The notes under the pieces were generated by a model, which made no database searches, had not been told where the DNA came from, and saw only the letters and a list, made by a program, of their open reading frames with translations. Shown here piece after piece: positions 1-10,036 of a DNA stretch of 25,045 nt. This stretch comes from Glomus cerebriforme (Eukaryota > Glomeromycota > Glomeromycetes > Glomerales > Glomeraceae), in contig QKYT01000082.1 in assembly GCA_003550305.1 (NCBI GenBank), positions 259,365-284,409 of the forward strand, written 5' to 3'. How positions within the stretch are numbered: the stretch's first letter is position 1; each line of letters begins with the position of its first letter. A program made the translations under genes and the position numbers.

Positions 1-2
1 AT

Positions 3-287
3 TTTTGCAAGATACCCGGGGTACTGTGGCCCGCTATATACGGTAATAAAGAAGGTAAAGAAAAAGGTAATAAAGGTGAAAAAGAAGGTAGTAAAGACAA
101 AGAAGGTGATGAAGGTAAAGGTGGTGAAGGTGATGAAGATGGTGAAAATGATAAAGGTGGTGAAGATGAAGATAAGAAAGGAGCCAAAGAAATTGAAGGT
201 ATGAATGAATATGGATATGAAGGTTCTACTGATAAAGATAAGAAATTTGCAATGAAGGAGTTAAAAAAAAAATATAAGGGATTATAA
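3..287 (+). CDS. 3' end of a charged low-complexity protein (partial, cut by window edge)
   Basis: An open frame runs from the window edge to a TAA at 285-287, about 94 codons. After a short hydrophobic start (about residues 1-14, containing PGVLWPAIYG) it becomes almost entirely Lys, Glu, Gly, Asp and Asn, with many GGT glycine codons (GKEKGNKGEKEG, then DEGKGGEGDEDG). It ends in a more normal basic tail (FAMKELKKKYKGL). The frame has no ATG near its left end, so it must begin, or be spliced in, upstream. A pyrimidine-rich stretch ending in GCAAG at 1-11 could be part of an intron end. AATAAA-like hexamers lie about 50 bp past the stop. I do not recognise a family; it looks like the disordered tail of a larger protein. 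It could also be an expanded repeat that happens to be open. Confidence 0.4.
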   Translation, partial: FCKIPGVLWPAIYGNKEGKEKGNKGEKEGSKDKEGDEGKGGEGDEDGENDKGGEDEDKKGAKEIEGMNEYGYEGSTDKDKKFAMKELKKKYKGL

Positions 288-435
288 TTATTAGTCTTTT
301 CAAATTTAATAATTCGTTTTATCATATAATATAATAATAAACATAATAAATATTGAATATATTGTTGTTATTATATATTTTTTCAGATATTTTTTCAGAG
401 TATAATAATGATTTATAAAAGCTACTAATGGGTAG

Positions 436-506
436 GTTATATGTAAAGTTGCAAAGTATTATACATTAGATTACGTGTAAAGTTACGGAGTATTACACTA
501 TGTGAA
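436..506. repeat. Short tandem duplication (about 34-bp unit, two copies)
   Basis: Two adjacent units share the core TGTAAAGTT followed by AGTATTA. The first reads TTATATGTAAAGTTGC and the second TTACGTGTAAAGTTAC. They differ mostly by C/T and G/A changes. No function is apparent. Confidence 0.5.
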
Positions 507-544
507 AACAAAATGTTATATAATTAGTCCTCATAAATATTTTA

Positions 545-789
545 ACATTTCAATTCAAATATAAACTTTAACTTCTATAATTTCAAACTCTGACATTCTA
601 AACTTTGACATTTCAAATTTAGACGTGAACTCTGACTTTAATAATTTTTAAATTTTGACATTTCAAACTCTAACCAAATTCTGACTTTAATAATTTAAAT
701 TCTGATAGTTTAAACTCTAACCAAATTCTAACTTTAAATAATTTCAAACTTCAATACTTAAATTTAAACTCTGATATTTTAAACTTCAA
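545..789. repeat. Degenerate short tandem repeat built on AAACTCTGAC/TTTAATAATTT
   Basis: The words AAACTCTGAC, AAACTTTGACATT, AAACTCTAACCAAATTCTGAC and TTTAATAATTT recur irregularly every 15-40 bases. No reading frame of useful length is present. The right edge runs into the dispersed repeat that starts near 790, whose inverted copy at the other end of the window also carries AAACTCTG words. Confidence 0.5.
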
Positions 790-2009
790 TTATAATTTAA
801 ACTCTAATGTAGTAAGTGATATATTGCTAATGTTTTTATTAGTAGTTTAATAGATAGTTGCAAATGCTAATGTTTTTTACTTTTCTTTTTGTTATTATTA
901 TTTGTAAATAATTGTTTTTTTCTATTTTAAACCATTTATTAAACAAAATAAAAAAAGAGCATTTTTATAATAAAATCTTATATATAGGATCAGGAGGGGC
1001 AACTCTCCCTGCTGATCCCTACGCCATTTCTTTGAAGAAGTTTTGGAAAGAAAAGTTGCACTTTTTGGCCGGTTTGCACTAAGAAAGTGGTCTTTTAGTC
1101 ATAGGAAAAGTTGCTCTACGATGTTGGACTTAACTAAAAAGATTTAGAAAGTTTATTATTTAGTATTTGGCATACCAAGTTTCTTCACAAGTCTGGTCAA
1201 TATAATTTTCAGTCACCTACGTCTTTCTCAAATATTAATACCCGAGCGGCCGTTTGGTATTCTAAGATATGCTCTATGTATACAAGACGAATGGGATGGA
1301 CTTATGGTTACTCCTGATGAACCCTGGAGCAGGCCAAGTGTGAAGTTTCTTTGGAAGTTAAGCAGCTTTTCGCAGAGTTGAAGTATGGGCTTGGTTCAAT
1401 AGGAAGAGGCTTTTTTGACATATAAGTTTGGTAAATATTTCCCTTTTATATATTTTTTAATTCATTTTGTTAGTGAAAAAGTGAAAGGCATCAAGATTTT
1501 CAGGCTCGTGAAGACAAATACTGAACTGGCTTTGGAACATAAACATATACCACTATACTGAGTCTACTAACCTTAGTTGCGGATTTGAATGAATTACTGC
1601 AAAGTGATATTCTTTGGCGGAAGATGGAGATACTGAAAATTTTGATTGATAGCTGATCATCTGTTGATGATTGGTTCCCTTGTTGTAACACATTTCTTGG
1701 TTTTGTTTTACAGATGGTAATCCTTATTTGTACCCCCTTAAGGTGATGTCATTTGTAGTTGAATAGAAAATTTAATAAAAAGAATAAAATAATGCGGAAG
1801 ACGTTAGGTACAAGGTCGGGTGCATTAATTGGGTAGAATTAGGATGGGTATGTTGGGAGCAAGATGTTTGTTTTTTCTGTAATAGGTATATCAAGGATCA
1901 AGATTCTTCAATAGGATTAGATGTTTTCATTTACCTCTGTAAAGCACATGTCCAAGATCTTTTGGGTAAAAAGTCGTCTCGATTTACTGGAATTAGGAGC
2001 ATTCAGACC

Positions 2010-2090
2010 ATGAGGAATTGGCTTATTTTGGGATTAACTCCTACTAGGGTGGACATTCAAGTAGGCCATGGGTATTATACAAGGAAATAG
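2010..2090 (+). pseudogene. Small reading frame shared by both retroposon copies, broken by TAG in copy 1
   Basis: An ATG at 2010 opens MRNWLILGL and reaches a TAG at 2088-2090. Continuing in the same frame past the stop gives ARYFVMTF and then SISSHLDS. Copy 2 reads MRNWLIL, then WARYWMMAF and SISSHLDS without a break. The TAG sits where copy 2 has TGG, a single G-to-A change. Whether the retroposon ever made this peptide is unknown; the frame may be a chance survivor of a non-coding RNA. Confidence 0.35.
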
Positions 2091-2599
2091 GCAAGGTACT
2101 TTGTGATGACCTTCAGACAAAACAGTATAAGCAGTCATCTTGATTCATTTAGAGTATCCATTAGGGTGACAGGGGTACCGGTCTTAATAGGAAAGTGGTA
2201 GAGATAGTAATAGGTTTAGTTTCTTTTTTGTATCTTTTAGTTTTAGTATTAGATAGTTTTCCTTTCTTTCTGGAGGTTATACTAGTAGCCGGCTTCTGTA
2301 AATTCTCTTATAATGTTATGAGGACGTTATAACAAATCGTACTAGTTAGAAGACCCAATTGTCTTGTGGGGAAATTTGGGGGACTGATTGAAAGGTTTTT
2401 TATTTGATACTAATACTGGGGTGTGGGGGAGAATCAGAGCATACTAATATCTAAGGAGGTCTTACTTTCAGTCCTCATTCTGAGAACTATGCTACGTAAG
2501 TGTGATACATTGGGATTTTCCTTTTAGATGGAGGTCTTATATCTGAGCTATTTAATTTTATTCATTATTGTATATCAGGCATTATCCACTGATTTATAG

Positions 2600-2605
2600 A
2601 ATAAA
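2600..2605 (+). terminator. Poly(A) signal AATAAA of retroposon copy 1
   Basis: AATAAA lies 24 bases upstream of the A tract that begins at 2629. The spacing is typical of eukaryotic cleavage and polyadenylation and shows that the mobilised RNA was a polyadenylated transcript. Confidence 0.75.
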
Positions 2606-2723
2606 GTTCATGTATTTAGCGCGTCTTCAAAAAAAAAAAATAAAATAAAATCTTATATATAATTTCATAAATTTACCAAAATTTTTTTGATAGATTAAAT
2701 AAATATAAAATTATGTAATAAAA

Positions 2724-2839
2724 ATCACATGATGCAATGAAATTAATCTCTGGTAAATTATTTAAAAATTCACCTCCTGGTTAATCATTTTTAAATTAAC
2801 TTTTGATGAAATTTACCTCTAGTAAGTGTTAAAATCATC
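2724..2839 (+). repeat. Palindrome-rich repeat B, left copy (eroded)
   Basis: This matches the reverse complement of 24841-24957 end to end, from ATCACATGAT to GTTAAAATCATC. The right copy keeps ATCACGTGAT and perfect internal palindromes such as GGTGAATTATTTAAAAATTCACC (split here by substitutions). The left copy differs by many C-to-T and G-to-A changes. In the left copy it follows repeat A directly. In the right copy it lies about 340 bp from repeat A on the other side, so it is an independent unit. Its function is unknown. Confidence 0.75.
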
Positions 2840-2901
2840 TATTTTTAATTATACAATTTGTATTTTTAGAATTTTTAAAAGAATAAATGTATATTTCGCA
2901 A

Positions 2902-3655
2902 GGGTGCGATATTATTATTCATTGTCTCCAATTTGTCACCCCTATGTCACACCTCCGATTTTCATTTTTACTATTTATTCTAGGGACGAATTTTTTCGAA
3001 GTGTGAAATCCTATTTGTTACATGTTAATCGTCACATCCCATAATTTTGGCCAAAAACTTTAATTCTGGCTAGAATTTCTATTTTTGGATATTAAGTAAC
3101 GTTATACAATCCAAAAAGGCAAATTTGTTTCTCTTCGAAATTGAAATTTAGGTTACACGAAACTTACAAAAAAGGAAATTTTCTTAATTTCAGCCGGAAT
3201 TACCGAATTAGGAACACCCGGCGATGTATAAATGTCTCACGCCCATGCTAGATCCAGATTTACCCTTTTTAAAATATATTATATTTTAGTTAAATCATTA
3301 TTCATCACTTCCAATTTATCATTCCCATATTACATCTTCTAATTTTCATTTTTACTATTTATTTTAGGGATTTAAAAATTTTTTGAAATGTAAAATCCTG
3401 CTATTTGTTATATGTTAATTATCATGTACTTAATTTTGGCTAAAATTTTAATTTTAATTATAATTTCTATTTTTGGATACTTGAATAATATTATATAAAC
3501 CAAAAAAGATAATTTTGTTTCTCTTTAAATTGAAATTTGGATTTAATACATGAGTCTTCTCTTAATTTTAGCTGAAATTACTGAATTAGAAAAAAACCAG
3601 ATAATGAATAAATATCTTACCCCTATACTAGATCTAGATTTACCTTTATATATTT
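2902..3655 (+). repeat. Repeat C: two tandem units of about 370 bp
   Basis: Unit 1 (about 2902-3285) contains TTTGTCACCCC, TCTAGGGAC, GTGAAATCCTATTTGT, ATTCTGGCTAGAATT and a terminal GCTAGATCCAGATTTACC. Unit 2 (about 3286-3655) repeats these in the same order with more A/T, for example TTTATCATTCCC and GCTAGATCTAGATTTACC at its end. Inverted copies occur at 19226-20030, and an eroded copy at 22965-23282. No coding frame is convincing. This is a dispersed family of unknown class. Confidence 0.75.
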
Positions 3656-5596
3656 TTAATTTTTAAATATTTTATATATATAAATAAAATTTTATTAAAA
3701 ATTTTATAAATATACAGTAATTAAAATTAAAACTAAAAATTACTTATTAAAATTATATGATTTATCTAATTAAAATATAATAAAATTTCTTATAAAACAA
3801 ATTTATTACTTAAGGGTAGGATGTAGGGTATATGATGATAATTTTAATTAGTAAATTATTATTTAAAAAGTAATGTGATTTTTCACATAAAATAAATTTT
3901 TTTTTAAAAATATTACAACTTATTAAATATTTTTTTAGAATAATTTTATATTTAAAATAATAAAAATATAAAACCGTAGTATTTGCATAAGTGGAGTTTT
4001 TTTGCATGAATGAAACTCTATTATAAAGTAACATATAAACTACTTAAAAAACTTTATTTTATTAATTATTTAGAATGAAGTGAAAGATTATATATTTTTA
4101 TGCGAGTTGATAATTATTATGATCATATAATGATTTTTATTTATCTGATTACATATCTTAAGGGTGTAGTCTATCAAATTATATGATTATATGAAAATCA
4201 TGGCAAAAATCGTTAAATTAAATTTTATGTAATGCAAAACATTTTTCAATTTATAAAATCTGAACAAAACTTTGTTTTTAACTTTTTAAAGATAAGAACT
4301 ATTAAATAATATAGTTTTAAGTATAAGTTATTAATAAGGTTAATCTAAAAAGTTACTTAAAATATATAAAAACTTGCGAATCCTCTAAGGTAAGTTGCAA
4401 ATTATTCAAGTAACATACTTTAATTAGTGATCTATTTAAAAATCAGAGAAATTAATTAGTAAAATCTGGGAAAATCAAATATGAAAAAAATTGGATTAGC
4501 ACTTGAATTTTCTTCTTTGAAAAGCCATATAATACAAATTTTCTTTTTGGTGGAAAGTATAATTTCAGTTTTTGAAATTTGTATATCATCACGTATCTAA
4601 TCACATAAGATATAAATTACATGTTTTTATTATAGAAGAATCTGAAATTCTAGGATTTTTGAAAAAACTATAATAAATACAATAGTAAAATCCTCTAATT
4701 TTTAATATAATCAGTCTCTAATTCTTATATAAATTGTGAATTAAAGAGACATTACAATCCTCATGATCACTTATTTAGGATAGTGTTTAATTAGTACTGT
4801 TAGATATATGGTAAGAGAGATTCTTACACTTTTTGGTTTAATATATAAAATAATATATATAATTATTTCTGATCAGCATTAATTAAAATTAACAATTTTC
4901 TTCAATTGTTACATGGATTATGAATTAAATTAATTTTAAATTTGCAAAACTTTACAAATTAATAATATAATTACTTGGCAAGCTATATCGCAAAAATTAT
5001 GAAGTATTATTTAAAGAAATGAAAATTTTTATTAATATCATTTGATTTTTTTTAGTGTCTATATATTTTCTATATTAACATTCAAATACAAAATACCAAA
5101 TACTTTGGAAAAACAATAATTTTTAAATTATTATAATTTTATAATGAAATAAAAGAGCAAATCAAAAAGTTTCAATATATAAAAAATTATAATAATATAT
5201 TAGAAATTTATAATGATATTAATTTTTTTAATTTTTAAAATAAAATTGGTATTTTTTTAAGTTTATTTGTATATATTATTTCATAAAGACTAATAATTGA
5301 TTAGAATTTTTTAATAAATAGTAAGAGTGAATATTTATTTTTTATTTGAATAGAATTTTAAAAAAATTCATTAGGTGATTAATAAAATATTAAATTTTTT
5401 TTGATTTTTTTCGTTTAATTTTATGGTCATATAATCTTAATAAATGATCAACATAAATTTACCTATAAACTTATATTCTTTATATATAAGGATAGACCTT
5501 ACCATTAAATTTGAATAAATAAACATTTACTTTAGTATCATCACAAAAAATTTTCACTCCCTATATGATTTCAGCTGGTATTATTATATTCTCAGC
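3656..5596. other. AT-rich gene-free stretch
   Basis: This is nearly pure A/T with homopolymer runs. The longest frames are short and rich in Lys, Asn, Ile, Phe and Tyr, as expected by chance from the base composition. No clear repeat pair, RNA gene or splice-supported exon was found. Confidence 0.6.
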
Positions 5597-5597
5597 C

Positions 5598-5653
5598 TGC
5601 ATTAAGAAATTAAGCATGTGACAAATAAAGTGTGACAAATAGGATTTTTCACT
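5598..5653 (-). repeat. Fragment of the repeat C / small-element core
   Basis: Reading + strand, GCATTAAGAAATTAAGCATG followed by TGACAAATAGGATTTTTCAC matches the reverse complement of the core found inside the element pair at 19290-19758 (GTGAAATCCTATTT then CATGCATAATTTCTTAATGC). Only this short piece is present. Confidence 0.6.
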
Positions 5654-5678
5654 AAGGTTTTTGGGTGAAACTCATTTT

Positions 5679-5856
5679 GGATTTTACAAAATGTCAAAAC
5701 TCCAAATAGTGAAATTGAAACTATTGACAAAACATTTCACCATTGGTAAAACTTTATCAATTGCAAACAAAAAAACTGCTGTGAAATTCTGTAGCCAATT
5801 AGATGCATATCAGATGATCAGTAAATTATCACTGTTCTGCACATTTTGACAAAATC
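5679..5856. mobile_element. Possible small inverted-repeat element (about 178 bp)
   Basis: It begins GGATTTTACAAAATGTC and ends GCACATTTTGACAAAATCC. The reverse complement of the end is GGATTTTGTCAAAATGTGC, so the ends form an imperfect inverted repeat of 17-19 bases. No target duplication is clear. A 62-codon frame spans the region but shows no recognisable protein. It borders the hairpin array directly. Confidence 0.35.
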
Positions 5857-5864
5857 CAATACAC

Positions 5865-6680
5865 CACCATTCCCAAGGCCTTTTCATATTCATTATAAAA
5901 TAAAGAAAAAAAGAAATGTTAATCATTATACTAATATTTTTTAAATCTTCTTTACCAAATTGCAACTCACCCAAAACAAGTTTTTAAGAGCATTCGATGT
6001 TCACTACAAAATAAAAAAATAAGAAACATTAGTTGTCATACTAATGTTTCTTAAATCCTTTTCGCCAAATTGCAACTTACTCAAGACAAGTTTTCAAGAC
6101 CGTTCAGTATTTATTACAAAATAAAAAAATAAGAAACATTAGTCATTATACTAACATTTCTAAATCCTCTTTGCCAAATTTCAACTCACCCAAGACAAGT
6201 TTTCAAGACCATTCGGTATTCATTACAAAATAAAAAAATAAGAAATGTTAGTTGTTATACTAATATTTCTTAAACTCTCTTTACCAAATTGCAACTTATC
6301 CAAAACAAGTTCCCAAGATCATTTGGTGTTCACTACATAATAAAGAAATAAGAAACGTTAGTTATCATACTAACATTTCTTAAACCTTCTTTGCCAAATT
6401 ACAACTTACCAGACAAGTTCTCAAGGCCATTTTGACTTTCACATTGATTATAAAATAAAGAAAAAAAAATGTTAGTTGTTATATTAATGTTTTTTAAATC
6501 TTTTTGCCAAAGTTTAACTCACCCAAAACTATTCTGCATTCACTACAAAATAAAGAAAAGAAGAAACATTAGTCATTATACTAATGTCCTTTTCAAAGCT
6601 TTAAACCAAAATGTTTGTGTTCCTACAAAATAAAAAAAATGTTAGTTGTTATACTAATATTTCTCAAAGTATTTCAGAAT
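5865..6680. repeat. Tandem array, about 110-bp period, each unit containing a hairpin
   Basis: The anchor CCAAATTGCAAC or a variant recurs at 5955, 6065, 6174, 6284, 6394 and 6507, giving spacings of 110, 109, 110, 110 and 113. Around eight units are visible. Each also carries AAGACAAGTT, a TTCACTACAAAATAAA block and an inverted repeat. The best hairpin is at 6021-6052, with AAGAAACATTAGT pairing perfectly with ACTAATGTTTCTT around a 6-base loop. Other units keep the palindrome with G:T or A:C differences. The last two units are shorter and more eroded. Confidence 0.85.
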
Positions 6681-6689
6681 TTTCAACTT

Positions 6690-7900
6690 ACTAAAAATCT
6701 ATAAAAAAAAATAAATTTGTTAAGGGTAGGGATTAGGGTTAATTAAAAATATTATTAAATAATTTTTTTAAAAAAAAAAAATCATCTATCTATTTGTTTG
6801 AAATTATTATATTATATTACATAAGAACTAATAATAACATGATCATTTCTTTTTTAAGCTATTTTCCATTATTTTATAAATATATCAATATTTTGATAAA
6901 ACTAATTAACCATAATTAATAATATTATATAAAAAAAATCAAAATTTTGATTTAAAATTGATCAAATTTGTAACATTTTATATAAAATAATAGGTAATTA
7001 ACTTAATAAAATTAAGCATCATTAATAGATAAAAAAATTTCTCTTTTTAATAAATTTTAATTATAAAAATTAAGTTAATGAAATTTATTAAGTACTGTAA
7101 TTTGGAAAAAGTTATATGTTGTAACTTTTCAAATTCTTTAAATCTTTTAATGCTTCCTATACTGGATGAAAATTTAATTCTTGTAAATTTGAGAATAAAT
7201 CAACAAATAATATTGGTAAATCAAAATCATTATTAGAAAGTATTAATTTATTATTATAGCCATTATAGATATGTATTTTTTTTAATGTAAAATTATTTTA
7301 TTGCTGATTGTGTATTAAATTATGATATTAATGATTTATTTAAGAATTTGTATATGAATAATATAATAAATAAATAAATAAATTTTTTGTTTATATTATA
7401 CAATAATAATTTTTAATTGTAAATTATAATTTTATAAGTTATACAAGTTTTGCAAGTTTTATAAGTTTCATCAAGTTTCATCAGTTTTGCAGTTTCTCAT
7501 TTTATTAAAATTTTGACAAAATATTTAAACTAGTTTTGCATACATTAATTACTAAACTCATTAGTTTCATCCAGGAATCATATTTTTCACACTGAAAAAA
7601 ATCATCCCTGAAATACATAGTAAAAATAGAAAACAAAGAGGGTATAATACCGGTGACAAATTTTAAAGATTACATGAGCAGTAGAAAAATTTTGTGGCAA
7701 TACTGAAAAAAATCAAATAAACAAACAATATATGTAATACAGTATACATATGCAATTACTATTTATATTACTATTATTAACTACTAAAAAAAAATAAAAA
7801 TAAAAATAAAATATGTGCTCCAGACTTAAAATGGTTTTCATTTACTAGTGTAACTAATATATTTGTAAACTTTATTTATTATGAACATATATAAAAGTAC
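6690..7900. other. AT-rich gene-free stretch
   Basis: No gene was seen. It includes a short telomere-like run at 6722-6741 (AGGGTAGGGATTAGGGTTAA) and a cluster of AAGTTTCATC/AAGTTTTGC words at 7441-7495. The rest is A/T-rich without evident repeat pairing. Confidence 0.55.
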
Positions 7901-7902
7901 TA

Positions 7903-8402
7903 TAGTCATCCCCCTTTATAGGCACCTTCTGTATAAGCACATTCTCTCTTCAAGCACACTTTATTCAGTCCTGAACTTTTTATATAATAAATACCTTCTT
8001 TATAATGACTTTATTAATTATAAGTATAATCACACTAATTATCAGTCTCATATTATAGTAAACATAAGAAAATTTTTCCATTTATAATCACACTGCATCA
8101 TATAATTAATATAATTTTATATAATATGTGAATCTATTCATACGTAATATGCCATCTATTTATTTGAAAAAAAACTAAAACTTATATTGCTATTTATTAG
8201 CCATAAATCTTAAAATAAACCAAAGTGCAGTTAAAATTATATAAGAAATTACAATTATATAATAAAGTAAATTTTACAAGTATATGTTATTATATATAAT
8301 CACAGTATGATTATATAGTAAAAAATCTTAATATAGGCACACCTCTCTATAAGCACACCATTTGGTGATCCCAAGGGGTGTGATTATAAAAGGTGATAAT
8401 TG
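7903..8402. mobile_element. TA-flanked inverted-repeat element (pogo/Tc1-mariner-like), long eroded copy
   Basis: TA at 7901-7902 and 8403-8404 flank the element. It starts TAGTCATCCCCCTTTATA and the reverse complement of its end is CAATTATCACCTTTTATAAT. These resemble the cleaner ends at 20811 and 22626 (CAGTCGTCYCCCTATATAAT). Internal words such as TATAATCACA and TATAAGCACA recur in both orientations. TA duplications and CAGT-type ends are typical of Tc1/mariner/pogo elements. No transposase frame is present. Confidence 0.65.
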
Positions 8403-9477
8403 TATTACAGTAAAATTAATATACATTTTATATTAAATACTTGGTTTCTTTAACTTAATATATTCTGTTTTTTTTGAAAAAATTCTAGGGAGGCAACTTT
8501 CCCTGTTAATCTCTACGCCTATTTCTCTGAAAAAGTTTGGAAAGAAAAGTTGTACTTTTTGGCCGTTTTGTCCTAAGAAAATAGTTTTTTAGTCTTAGGA
8601 AAAGTTGCTTTACAATGCTGGATTTAACTAGAAAGGTTTAAAAAATTTGTTATTTAGTATTCGATATACCAAGTTTCTTCACAAGTCAGGTTCAAAATAA
8701 TTTTCAGTCATCTATATTTTTCTCAAAAGTTGATATCTGAGTGACCATTTAGTATTCTAAAGTACACTCTTCATGCACAAGACGGATGGGTTATACTTGT
8801 GGCTACTCTTGATGGACTCAGAAGTAGGCCTAGTATAGAGTTTCTTTAAAAATTAAATTACTTTTTGCAGATTTGATGCATGGGTTTGGTGTAACAGGAA
8901 GAGGCTTTTCTGGTATATAAGTTTGGTAAAAATACCCTTTTGTAAATTTTTATCTCATTTTTGGTGGTGAAAAGGTGGAAGGATATCAAGATTTTCAGGT
9001 TTGTAAAGACAAATACTGAACTGGCTTTGAAATTATCATATATCACTATATCAAGTCTGTTAACCTTGGCTGCAGATTTGAAAGAACTATTGCGGAGCGG
9101 TTTTCTGGCGAGAAATGGGAGGTACTAGAAATTTTGATTGATAGCTGATTATCTGTTGATGATTGGTTTTCTAGTTGTTAATTTTCTCTGGTTTTTGTTT
9201 CACAGATGGTGATCCCTATTTTTGCCCCTTAAGGTAACGTCATTGTAGTAAAATAGAAAATTAAATAAAAAGAATAAAATGGTTCAGAAGACGTTGGGTA
9301 TAGGGTCAGGTGCATTTCATAAGTAAAATTGGTTTGGGAGTGCAAGAGCAAGATTGTTATCTTTTCACAATAGGTATATCAAGGATTAAGATTCTTCTAC
9401 AGGATTGAATGTAATCCAAATATAAGTTCTGGGTAAGTAGTCGACTTGATTCACTGGAATGATGGTGCATCTGGACC

Positions 9478-9675
9478 ATGAGGAATTGGCTTATTTTGAA
9501 GGATATCTATGGAAGCAGTGGTAGGTGGGCAAGGTACTGGATGATGGCCTTCGGACAAGATAGTATAAGCAGTCATCTTGATTCATCTGGAGCATCTGTT
9601 AGGGTGACTTGGTACTGGTCACGTAGGGTTGTTGTAGAGGTAGAAGTAGGTTTTTTTTCTTTCTTATATTTGTAG
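9478..9675 (+). CDS. Hypothetical small ORF inside retroposon copy 2
   Basis: A 65-codon frame starting MRNWLIL, followed by WARYWMMAF, SISSHLDS and ASVRVTW, lies in the same register as the broken frame at 2010 in copy 1. Relative to copy 1 it lacks ten codons after MRNWLIL, an in-frame difference. I do not recognise the product. It has no signal peptide or known motif and may not be translated. Confidence 0.2.
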   Translation: MRNWLILKDIYGSSGRWARYWMMAFGQDSISSHLDSSGASVRVTWYWSRRVVVEVEVGFFSFLYL

Positions 9676-10030
9676 TTTTAGTATTAGATAGTTTACTGGA
9701 TGTTGGTACTAGTAGCCGGCATCTATAATTTCTCTTACAAAAGTAAGGAAGGCTTTTATAACAAATTATACTAGTTTGAAGACCCATTGTGTTGAGGGGA
9801 GATTTGGGAGAACTGATTGAAAGGTTTTTTATTTGGTGCTAGCACTGGGGTATAGGAAAGATTCAGAGCATATTAACTATCTAAGAAGGGTCTTGCTTCA
9901 GTTCCCACTCTGAGGACTCATGTTATGTAAGTGTGACGTGTTAGAATTTTCCATTTAGTTGGAGGTTTTACATCTGAGTTATATAACTTTATTATTATTT
10001 GTATTCCGCCTATGTGCACTGATTTACTTA

Positions 10031-10036
10031 AATAAA
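10031..10036 (+). terminator. Poly(A) signal AATAAA of retroposon copy 2
   Basis: The hexamer occupies the same place as in copy 1, 22 bases before the A tract that starts at 10059. Confidence 0.7.

Larger units (their letters stand above)
987..2643 (+). mobile_element. Polyadenylated retroposon (LINE-mobilised, non-autonomous), copy 1
   Basis: The element starts at GGATCAGGAGGGGCAAC and ends in a poly(A) tract from 2629. It is flanked by an exact 18-bp duplication AATAAAATCTTATATATA (969-986 and 2644-2661). AATAAA at 2600-2605 lies 24 bases before the A tract, the layout of a polymerase II transcript. The second copy at 8474-10072 aligns over its whole length and starts at nearly the same base, so both look like full-length insertions. 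TPRT (target-primed reverse transcription) by a LINE enzyme is known to leave A-tails and duplications of this size. No reverse transcriptase frame exists here, so the enzyme would act in trans. GGATCAG and CTGATCC near the 5' end could pair into a hairpin. Confidence 0.85.
790..2720 (+). repeat. Dispersed repeat A, left copy, split by a retroposon insertion
   Basis: The segments 790-986 and 2662-2720, taken together, match the reverse complement of 24201-24505 nearly throughout. Shared stretches include TTAGTAGTTTAATAGATAGTT, ACCATTTATTAAACAAAATA and the sequence either side of the insertion point. The 987-2643 retroposon interrupts this copy only. The copy at the right end also has an extra A/T-rich piece near its middle. 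No coding capacity or clear terminal repeats were seen, so the class is unknown. Confidence 0.75.

Noticed and set aside
987..2643. Retroposon as a tRNA- or 5S-derived SINE
   Set aside because: No A-box or B-box promoter was recognised, the length is far above usual SINEs, and AATAAA before the tail points to a polymerase II transcript.
3810..4034. 74-codon minus-strand frame
   Set aside because: It lies in extreme A/T DNA; Lys, Tyr, Ile and Asn dominate and nothing supports translation.
5661..5849. 62-codon plus-strand frame as a gene
   Set aside because: It starts outside and runs through a candidate small inverted-repeat element, has no recognisable motif and has a composition expected by chance.
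5865..6680. CRISPR array
   Set aside because: The whole 110-bp unit is repeated without unique spacers, and the DNA is eukaryotic.
6722..6741. Telomere-like TTAGGG words
   Set aside because: Only about two imperfect copies occur, with a similar weak run near 3810. This is too little for an interstitial telomere tract.
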